From JAHFKM01 sp035655455 (GTDB lineage Archaea > Nanobdellota > Nanobdellia > SCGC-AAA011-G17 > GW2011-AR18): DNA of 19,287 nucleotides. The position numbers and the translations under genes were made by a program. Location of the stretch: NCBI GenBank assembly GCA_035655455.1, contig DASRUL010000041.1, forward strand, positions 1 through 19,287, given 5' to 3'. Shown in pieces: positions 5,612 to 11,900 of the stretch. The notes beneath the pieces are model-generated. The model had not been told where the DNA came from. It made no database searches and saw only the letters and a list, made by a program, of their open reading frames with translations. Every line of letters begins with the position of its first letter. Position 1 is the stretch's first letter.

Positions 5612-6039
5612 AACCTTTGATGAAAGTTGTTCTTGACACAAATATTGTGGTAAGCGGAACGTTTTGGACAGGTGTTAGTTATAAGATTCTTAAGTTAGTG
5701 GATGAAAGTAAGATTAGTATGATTGTTTCTTTACCAATTCTTGAAGAGTATGAAGAAATTCTTCATTCTGAAGAAATATTGGAAAAAACTGATGAATATC
5801 AACAAGCGAGAATAAATACTATTCAAAAAATATTAACCAAAGCAGTTATTGTGAATCCTAAAGAAAAATTAGATATTATAAAGAATGATCCTGATGATAA
5901 TAAATTTTTAGAAGCTGCAGTTGAAGGAAAAGCAAGATACATTGTAAGCAATGATAAGAAACATTTATTGATATTAAAAAGGTTTAGAAACATTCCAATT
6001 ATTTCTTCAAAAGAATTCATAACTAAATTAAAATTATAA
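5608..6039 (+). CDS. PIN-domain toxin (COG1569-like ribonuclease)
   Basis: This 143-residue PIN-domain protein is the predicted endoribonuclease of the toxin-antitoxin pair. Acidic metal-binding residues are in place: Asp10 in VVLDTNIVVSG, Glu46 in LPILEEYEEIL, the Asp96/Asp97 pair in NDPDDNKFLEAA, and Asp116 in YIVSNDKKHLL. The DTNI(V)-SG-x-FW start and the DPDDNKFLE motif are typical of the COG1569 subgroup of PIN proteins rather than classical VapC. A second ATG lies four codons in, but ATG 5608 fits the ATGA overlap with the antitoxin. The stop is followed after one base by a strong stem-loop. AT-rich codon use matches the antitoxin and differs from the flanks. Confidence 0.9.
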   Translation: MKPLMKVVLDTNIVVSGTFWTGVSYKILKLVDESKISMIVSLPILEEYEEILHSEEILEKTDEYQQARINTIQKILTKAVIVNPKEKLDIIKNDPDDNKFLEAAVEGKARYIVSNDKKHLLILKRFRNIPIISSKEFITKLKL

Positions 6040-6040
6040 G

Positions 6041-6088
6041 TTTCCCTCTTGTGAGTTTCATAAACTCGAGAAACTCACCGTAGGGAAA
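6041..6088 (+). terminator. 48-nt stem-loop directly after the PIN gene
   Basis: TTTCCCT (6041-6047) pairs with AGGGAAA (6082-6088), and GTGAGTTTC (6051-6059) pairs with GAAACTCAC (6070-6078). These are 16 bp in two blocks separated by a symmetric 3/3 internal loop, with a 10-nt apical loop. It starts one base after the stop codon. No T-tract follows, so it may protect or end the mRNA rather than act as a classical archaeal T-rich terminator. Confidence 0.45.
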
Positions 6089-6112
6089 TACTTTCGGGAT
6101 AATACACTTGTT

Positions 6113-6275
6113 AACAGCCACGGCTCAGGAGAAAGTAGGTCTTCTTCCTCTTTTGAGTTCAACCTGGTGTTTTGTTAAAAACCGTAGTTCTGCTCTGGAA
6201 AATTCTCTGAAGGCTTTTTTCCAATAAAATCAATCCCTTTAAAATAATTGAACTTTCTACTGAGCCAACAGCCAC
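6113..6275. mobile_element. MITE-like insertion, 145 bp, with 9-bp target duplication
   Basis: The element occupies 6122-6266. Its ends are inverted: GGCTCAGGAGAAAGT at 6122-6136 and ACTTTCTACTGAGCC at 6252-6266 (15 bp, one mismatch). Immediately outside both ends is the identical 9-mer AACAGCCAC (6113-6121 and 6267-6275), as expected for a target-site duplication. The interior is too short for a transposase. On the minus strand it holds an open stretch without a start codon (ends PSENFPEQNYGF), perhaps a leftover of the parent. Parent family is not assignable by eye. A 9-bp duplication is known for several IS families, such as IS4 and IS256 groups. Confidence 0.75.
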
Positions 6276-6430
6276 GTTGACTTTAAATATAATAGAATTA
6301 ATCTAAATGTATGAAAACTTGTACTAAATTACGTACAAAACAAGACCACAACTGCTAGCAGCAGTTTGGGCGGCGGCGCTTCACCTATAGTTAAGATCTC
6401 AACGCAATGGACGTTGAACTTAAAATAAAA
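6276..6430. other. Intergenic stretch with a TATA-like element and three small hairpins
   Basis: TTTAAATATA (about 6281-6290) could drive rightward transcription. Downstream are TTGTAC/GTACAA (about 6319-6338), a perfect 7-bp hairpin AACTGCT-AGC-AGCAGTT (6350-6366), a GC-rich patch (GGCGGCGGCG) and TCAACG/CGTTGA. A short structured RNA is possible but no family was recognised and there are no C/D or H/ACA boxes. Adjacent to the tRNA, TTTTATTTT on the minus strand just before 6431 is the likely tRNA-Ser terminator. Confidence 0.3.
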
Positions 6431-6551
6431 CGCCGCGACCCGGATTTGAACCGGGACACCCTTTCGGGTCCAGCTGCGAGGCAAACGATTTTTCAGCAGT
6501 TGCTGAAGTTTGATTCCAGGCTGGTGCCATACCAGGTTAGGCGACCGCGGC
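6431..6551 (-). tRNA. tRNA-Ser (anticodon GGA) with a 38-nt intron
   Basis: The minus strand gives a class II tRNA. The acceptor is GCCGCGG/TCGCGGC with discriminator G (serine identity in archaea). The D arm is GCC...GGC, the anticodon stem CCAGC/GCTGG, the long variable arm ACCC-GAAA-GGGT, and the T arm CCCGG-TTCAAAT-CCGGG. The loop reads C-T-GGA-A, then a 38-nt insert, then A38. The mature length is 83 nt. CCA is not encoded. It would read UCC and UCU. Confidence 0.95.
6476..6513 (-). other. tRNA-Ser intron at position 37/38, with internal hairpin
   Basis: 38 nt on the coding strand, beginning TCAAAC and ending CTCGC. CAAAC near the 5' end pairs with GTTTG near the 3' end, and inside is a perfect 6-bp hairpin TTCAGC-AACT-GCTGAA. 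Three-base bulges AAT and GCA place both cuts at 37/38. The central helix has only two good pairs (GG/CC), so the bulge-helix-bulge is relaxed. Confidence 0.8.
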
Positions 6552-6575
6552 ATAGATACAAAGAAAGATAAACGC

Positions 6576-6583
6576 TTTATAAA
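6576..6583 (-). promoter_or_regulatory. TATA box of tRNA-Ser
   Basis: TTTATAAA lies 25 nt before the tRNA 5' end, within the palindrome CTTTATAAAG. Confidence 0.6.
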
Positions 6584-6657
6584 GATAACTTTCAGAGCAG
6601 TAAATCGGTAAGTAAGTTCTTGAAAACTGAATCAAAGATTCCATGCGCAATTATCAA

Positions 6658-7404
6658 TCATAAGACAATTCCGACCGGGCAGTGGTCTGATCCTTTAACA
6701 TCATTTAAAATAAATGCGTCTTTGAGTTGTTTTTTGAGGCTTGGTGAGATACAAAAATAATCAATGCGCCATCCGATGTTTCTGCTGCGCGCGTTGAATC
6801 TGTAGGTCCACCATGTGTAATGTCCTGGTTCTTTGTGGAATTCTCTGAAGGTGTCGACGAATCCTGCGTGGATATAATTGTCGAAGCCATGGCGTTCTTC
6901 GTCTGTGAATCCCGGATTGCCTCTATTATCTTTCGGCCGTGCGATGTCAATTTCTTTGTGTGCGACGTTTAAGTCTCCGCAGAAGATGATTGGTTTTTTC
7001 TTTTCGAGTTTTTTGAGGTAGTGTAAAAAGTCTTTATCCCATTGCTGTCTGAGTTTTAGTCGTGTGAGTCCGTGTTGCGCGTTTGGAGTGTAAACGTTCA
7101 CTAAGAAGAAGTCTTTGAATTCGAGGGTGATTATTCTTCCTTCGGCGGTGGGATTGATTGTTTCGTCTTCATAAGTGACGGAGAGGGGCTTTATTTTTGT
7201 GAGAGTTGCTGTTCCTGCGTAGCCTGCTTTTTTTGCGGGATTCCAATATTGATGGTAGTCTTGCGATAACCCTTCGATGGCTTGTTGGCTGCTTCTTACT
7301 TCTTGAAGGCAGAGGATGTCCGGCTGTTCTTTTTTAATGAAGTCGAGGCATCCGTTCTTGATGCAGGCTCTGAGGCCGTTGACGTTCAAGGAAATAAGTT
7401 TCAT
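6658..7404 (-). CDS. xth: Exonuclease III-type AP endonuclease
   Basis: This 248-residue protein is full length for the ExoIII/Ape1 family. It cuts DNA 5' of abasic sites and clears 3' blocking groups in base-excision repair. Catalytic motifs are all present: LNVNGLRA with Asn7, LCLQEVR with Glu35, NVYTPN with Tyr105, GDLNVAHKEIDIARPK with Asp144 and Asn146, FTDEER, the TWWTYRFNARSRNIGWRIDY block, and GSDHCPV with Asp240 and His241. ATG 7402-7404 is chosen because the family starts exactly at this M-K-L-I-S-x-N. A TTAAAATAA element about 23 nt upstream lies inside an 18-bp palindrome. It functions in the same pathway as PolX. Confidence 0.97.
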   Translation of the reverse strand: MKLISLNVNGLRACIKNGCLDFIKKEQPDILCLQEVRSSQQAIEGLSQDYHQYWNPAKKAGYAGTATLTKIKPLSVTYEDETINPTAEGRIITLEFKDFFLVNVYTPNAQHGLTRLKLRQQWDKDFLHYLKKLEKKKPIIFCGDLNVAHKEIDIARPKDNRGNPGFTDEERHGFDNYIHAGFVDTFREFHKEPGHYTWWTYRFNARSRNIGWRIDYFCISPSLKKQLKDAFILNDVKGSDHCPVGIVL

Positions 7405-7415
7405 AGTTTACGTTA

Positions 7416-7433
7416 AAAATAAACGTTTATTTT
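7416..7433. promoter_or_regulatory. 18-bp perfect palindrome in the xth/antiporter divergent promoter
   Basis: AAAATAAACGTTTATTTT reads identically on both strands. Its distal half overlaps the likely TATA box of xth, and it lies 22 bp upstream of the antiporter TATA box. It could be an operator, or part of an AT-rich bidirectional promoter. Confidence 0.4.
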
Positions 7434-7455
7434 AAGGTTTTGGAATGAAAAAAGA

Positions 7456-7463
7456 TTTATATA
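7456..7463 (+). promoter_or_regulatory. TATA box of the antiporter gene
   Basis: TTTATATA ends 19 nt before TTG 7483 and 28 nt before ATG 7492. Confidence 0.55.
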
Positions 7464-7482
7464 GGGCTGCGAATAGAGTCTG

Positions 7483-8691
7483 TTGAAAAAGATGGTGAAG
7501 CCGCTCTTGGTAGTGTTGGTAGCGTTAGTGTTAGCGTACATTTTTTCTGAGGGCGCGAAGAGGTTGAGGTTGCCGAGGGTGATTGGTCACTTGGCTGCTG
7601 GGTTCGCGTTGTCTCTTCCTCTGATCAAGGAAAGGCTGTTTACTCTTGAGAATAGTGCTATTTTTAGTTTTTTTGCTGATATGGGGCTGATTTTGTTATT
7701 TTATTTCATTGGATTAGAGATTAATTTGCATGCGTTAAAAAAGGAGTGGAAGATATCTTCGTTGGTTGCGTTGTTTGTGACTGCGATTCCGCTCGGATTG
7801 GGTTTTGTGGTGATGAGGTATGTGTTTGATCTTCCGGTGGTTGCTGCTGCGATTGTGGGGCTAGCGTTGTCTGTGAGTGCTGTTGGCGTGTCTGCGGATA
7901 TTCTGGAAGAATTGAGATTGCTGAAGACGAGGATTGCGAGCTTGATTATTGGCGCGGGTGCTGTTGGTGATATTGTGCAGTTTTCGTTGTTGGCTGTTCT
8001 ATTGGTGTTTGTGCATATGAGCGAGCAGAGTAGCATTTTATATCTTATTGGAGGTGTTCTCGCCTTTTTGGCGTTGGTGGTGGTGCTTCGTTTTGTTATT
8101 GTCCCGTTCGCGATCAGGCAGTTCGAGAGGCAGCATTCTCAGACCGGCATGTTCATGGGGTCGCTGATTATTGTGATGCTGATCGCGTATTTGGCTGAAA
8201 TATTTCGGATTGGCTCGTTGATTGGTGCGTTGATTGCGGGAATGATAGTGCGTCAGGTGTTGTTGAATCCAAAGGAGCATAAGCCGTGGGAGGAGCATGC
8301 GTTGGCGAAGTCTATTCACGTGATTTCGTTTGGGTTGCTTGTTCCCTTGTTTTTTGTGTGGATTGGGGTGAATACGAGCTTCTCAGGTGTTGTTGAGAAC
8401 CTTGGGTTAATTGTGACGATGATTGTGTTAAATATAGGTAGTGCGTTGGTTGGAGCGATAGCGGGTGTTGTTGCGGGTGGTGGAAGCGTGAGAGAGGGTG
8501 TTGTTGTTGGCTGGGGAACATTGCCGAAGGGCGATGCGGAGTTGATTATCGCAACGTTGGGGATTAGCGCGGGATTGATTTCAAGCGAAGTATTTTCCGC
8601 TATTGTGGTTGGCGCGTTTGTTGTGACGATTATTGCGACGGTTGTGTTTACTGTTATCGTGAAGAAGGAAAGGAGAATGTTGTTAGGTTAG
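7483..8691 (+). CDS. CPA2-family cation/proton antiporter
   Basis: This 402-residue integral membrane protein has about 12 hydrophobic segments and belongs to the Kef/NapA-like monovalent cation:proton antiporter family (CPA2). It should exchange Na+ or K+ for H+ to control pH and ion balance. Recognisable parts are the first helices with RLPRVIGHLAAGFAL, the MGLILLFYFIGLEINL segment, the LALSVSAVGVSADILEELRLL crossover helix, and the ion-site helix IIGAGAVGDIVQF. Its essential Asp (163) is preceded by Gly162 where characterised members usually have Asp, Asn or Gln. Near the end is PKGDAELIIATLGI. It lacks the cytoplasmic TrkA-N/RCK domain of full Kef channels. The start is either TTG 7483 or ATG 7492. 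TTG fits the leaderless spacing better and begins TTG-AAA-AAG exactly like the giant gene. ATG is the safer codon. It converges with the 54-aa gene, overlapping by 4 nt at the stops. Confidence 0.9.
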   Translation: MKKMVKPLLVVLVALVLAYIFSEGAKRLRLPRVIGHLAAGFALSLPLIKERLFTLENSAIFSFFADMGLILLFYFIGLEINLHALKKEWKISSLVALFVTAIPLGLGFVVMRYVFDLPVVAAAIVGLALSVSAVGVSADILEELRLLKTRIASLIIGAGAVGDIVQFSLLAVLLVFVHMSEQSSILYLIGGVLAFLALVVVLRFVIVPFAIRQFERQHSQTGMFMGSLIIVMLIAYLAEIFRIGSLIGALIAGMIVRQVLLNPKEHKPWEEHALAKSIHVISFGLLVPLFFVWIGVNTSFSGVVENLGLIVTMIVLNIGSALVGAIAGVVAGGGSVREGVVVGWGTLPKGDAELIIATLGISAGLISSEVFSAIVVGAFVVTIIATVVFTVIVKKERRMLLG

Positions 8692-8852
8692 TGTCCTGTT
8701 TTGATTGCCTTGGTGATGATTTCTAATGAGCAGGCGTTGTGGGTTTTGCAGTAGTTTTCGCATTTTTTTGCGGTTTTTTCTTTTTCGTAGCCGAAGCCGC
8801 AGGACTCGCAGAGGTAGAGGGTGTTGTTGTTTTGAGTTTCTTTTTTTACCAT
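8688..8852 (-). CDS. Small Cys-rich protein, 54 aa
   Basis: This short gene starts at ATG 8850-8852 and stops at 8688-8690. The sequence contains LYLCESCGFGYEKEKTAKKC, then ENYC and NAC, with Cys15, Cys18, Cys31, Cys35 and Cys41 placed as in a small zinc-binding protein. The CESCGFGY...A..CE.YC..H..C pattern matches, to my recollection, a conserved family of tiny archaeal and bacterial proteins of unknown role. A TATA box (TATATAAA on the coding strand) ends 24 nt upstream, so it is a leaderless, independent gene. Its 3' end overlaps the antiporter stop by 4 nt on the opposite strand. Metal binding is likely, and function is unknown. Confidence 0.85.
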   Translation of the reverse strand: MVKKETQNNNTLYLCESCGFGYEKEKTAKKCENYCKTHNACSLEIITKAIKTGH

Positions 8853-8876
8853 TGATATTTTTTTTGAAAAAGAAGT

Positions 8877-8884
8877 TTATATAG
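8877..8884 (-). promoter_or_regulatory. TATA box of the 54-aa Cys-rich gene
   Basis: CTATATAA reads on the coding strand, 24 nt from the ATG. Confidence 0.5.
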
Positions 8885-8925
8885 ATTTCTAAAGTGCGCT
8901 CAGAGGTTTGCTAAATGTGGTTTCA

Positions 8926-11900
8926 TCATCGCGCTTTTTTAAGAGGGTTGATAATCTTATTAAGAGTTTCGATGCGCCTGGCGAGTTCTAGTGCGTGTTC
9001 TTCTGGAATTGTCGTTTCGTGTTTTTGGTAAATCTGTTGGAGTTGGGTGAAGAGTTTTTGTGCCTCTCGTCGTTGGTGGGATTCTAAAAGGTAGTCGATG
9101 GTTTCCAGTTGAAGATAGAGCGGTTCTAAATCTGCTGTTGTGAGTGGATATTCCTTGGGGCGTTCTCGTGTTGTTGGAGGAAGGTACCTTGGTGTCTGTC
9201 TTGGGTAAGGCCTGATTTCTGTTCTGACGAAGGTTAATCCTGTTTGTGTGCCGTGGAGGAGGGTCGCGATTATGACTAAGACGAGAAGATAAAGGTAAGG
9301 ATAAATATAAATCAAGTCATAGGCTCTATAGTCCCTTACTGCTTTTCCTGCGTCGAGGGTGATGTCTATCTTTGGTTTGTCGTCAACGATAGAAAATTTG
9401 ATAGAGCCGTCGTCTCCGATGAAGAAGGTGAGATTTCCTCTGTTGATGGCGATGCGCAGGGGGCTAGTTTCCGGGAGAGGTGTCGGTTGAATGATTGGCC
9501 GAGTGATACCGCCTCCGCCACCACCCCCTCCTCCTCCACCGCCTCCGCCACCACCCCCTCCTCCCGGCGCTGTGACAGTAACTGTTGTGGTTGCTGTGGC
9601 CGTGTGTGCAACAAGGTCATCGACAGTGCAGGTGATGGTGTAGCTTCCTGCGGTGGTTGTGGAGAAAGTTCCCGAGCAGGTGCTTCCGCTTGCTGAGCAG
9701 ATGCTTCCGGTGCTCGCGGTTGCTGTGGCCGTGCTGACTTGGATGTTGTCTGTTCCAGAGCAGGTGATGGTGGACGACCCGGTTGTGGTGATGCTCGTCG
9801 GGCTTGCGGTGACCGATGCGCTTGGCACTGCGGTGTCGACGATGAAAGTGTTGTTGAAGGGCGCGAACGCGGAGAGTGAGGTGTTGTCAAAGGCGCGACA
9901 GTTCCAGAGGTAGCGTCCGTCTGGGACGCCGGTAAGGTTGAAGGTGGTGCTGCTGCTTGTTCCTGAGACGTTAGAGGTTTGGTTTGCGACGAAGCTGTTG
10001 GTGAGGTTTGTGAACAAGGTGATATTGCTCAGTTGAGTGTTATCATTTGCTGTGCAGGTGGTGTTGACGCTTGCGACGCTAAGGGCGTAGTTGTCCGTGG
10101 GACTGTCAAGGGTGACGCTGGGAATGTTAAAGTCAAGGGTAATAAATCTTGTATGGCTGGTATTGACGTTGTTCGCTCTGTCTCTCACTGTGACATTGTA
10201 TTCATAGGTCGTATTTGAAACGCCTGAGAAATTATAGGTGAAGGTGGTGTTGGTTGTGCTGTAGACAGTGCTGTTGACCATGGTGCTGTTTCCAACAGTG
10301 ATGGTGATGTTGTCCACGTTTTGTTCGTTGAGGATGCTGACGTTGATAATGATGAATCGCTGGTTGATGATTGACCCGTTGGAGAGGGTTGTAGGAATAA
10401 ATTGAATAACGGGAAGAACCTGGTCGATGTAGATCACTCTTGTCGCTGATGTATTTTCATTGTTGGAAAAGTCTCTGGCTGTTACGTTATAGAGGTAGGT
10501 GTCGTTGCCAAGATAAGAATAAGTGAAGTTGAAGGTCGCTGTGGTATTACTAAGAATGTAAGTTGTTTCGTTCACTGTGCTGCTGTTTCCTATTCTGAAG
10601 GTGATGTTGCGAATGTTTTGCTCGTTGGTGATGCTGGCATTGATAAAGATGAAAGATTGGTTCTTGTAGGTTCCGTTCGCTTCAGTATTCGCGATCAGCG
10701 TGATGACTGGAAGCCTTTGGTCAAGAACGATGCTTCTTAGTTCTGAGGTGTTGACGTTGTTCGCCCTGTCGCGAACTGTGACATTGTAATAATAAGTGTC
10801 ATTGCCGAGGTAAGCGAAGGAAAAATTATAGGTGAAGGTTTGGTTAGTGGAAATATAGGTCGTGGTGTTCACGGTGGTGCTGTTTGAGAATGAAAGGGTG
10901 AAATTGTCCACGTTTTGCTCGTTGGTGACGCTGACATTAATAAGAATGAAACCTTGGCTCTTGTTGGTGTAATTTGCTTCTGTGTTGGCGATGAAAGTGA
11001 TGACAGGTAATCTATTGTCGAGGAAAATTGTTCTTAAGGTTGAGGCGCCCGGTCCACCTAAGGAAGTTGCTGTTGCGTTGTAGTAATAGGTGTCGTTTCC
11101 TAAGCCTTGGACAGTGAAGTTGAAAGTGACTGTTCCATTAGTAACGGCTAACGTTGTGGTGTTCACGGTAGTGCTATTGCTGATTGTGAAATTCCAGGTT
11201 GTGACAGGAATGCCATTGGCGACGGTCGCGTTGATGAGGATATAATTCTGGTTTCTGTAAGTTCCGTTCGCTTCTGTAGCAGCGATAAGGGAGATTGTTG
11301 GAACTGGCTGGTTAAGATCGATTGTTCTTAGTTCTGAGGCGTTGACGTTGTTCGCCCTGTCGCGAACAGTGACATTGTAATAAAAAGTGTCGTTACCTAA
11401 CCCCAGCACGGTGAAGTTGTAGGTGAAAGTGAGGTTTGTTGTGGTGTAGGTTGTTGTGTTAACTGTTGTGCTATTGCTGACGCTGAAAGTAATATTATCA
11501 ATATTTTGCTCGTTTGTGATGCTGACATTGAAGAGGATGAAGTTTTGATCGAGAGCTGTCCCGTTAGTTGCGGTGTTGGCGATGAAAGTGATGACAGGCA
11601 ATCGTTGGTCAAGGTAAAGCGTTCTTGTTGTGCTGGTATTTGATCCTGCGGCGTTAGTGGCTGTTACGTTGTAAAGATAGGTGTCGTTGCCAAGATAAGA
11701 ATGTGTGAAGTTAAAGGTCGCTGTGGTATTAGTAATGGAAGAGGTTGTTTCGTTCACTGTGCTGCTGTTTGAGATGGTGAAGCGATAGGTGGTAATTGCG
11801 TATGGGCTGACTGTTGTGACGTTGAAAAGGACAAAGTTTTGATTCCTGTAGGTTCCATTGGATTCCGTGTTCGCAATGAAGAGGGGTGAGGGAAGTGCTG

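Noticed and set aside
6122..6266. Transposase gene remnant inside the MITE-like element
   Set aside because: The open minus-strand stretch has no start codon, is under 40 codons and shows no transposase motif; it is noted only as a possible leftover.
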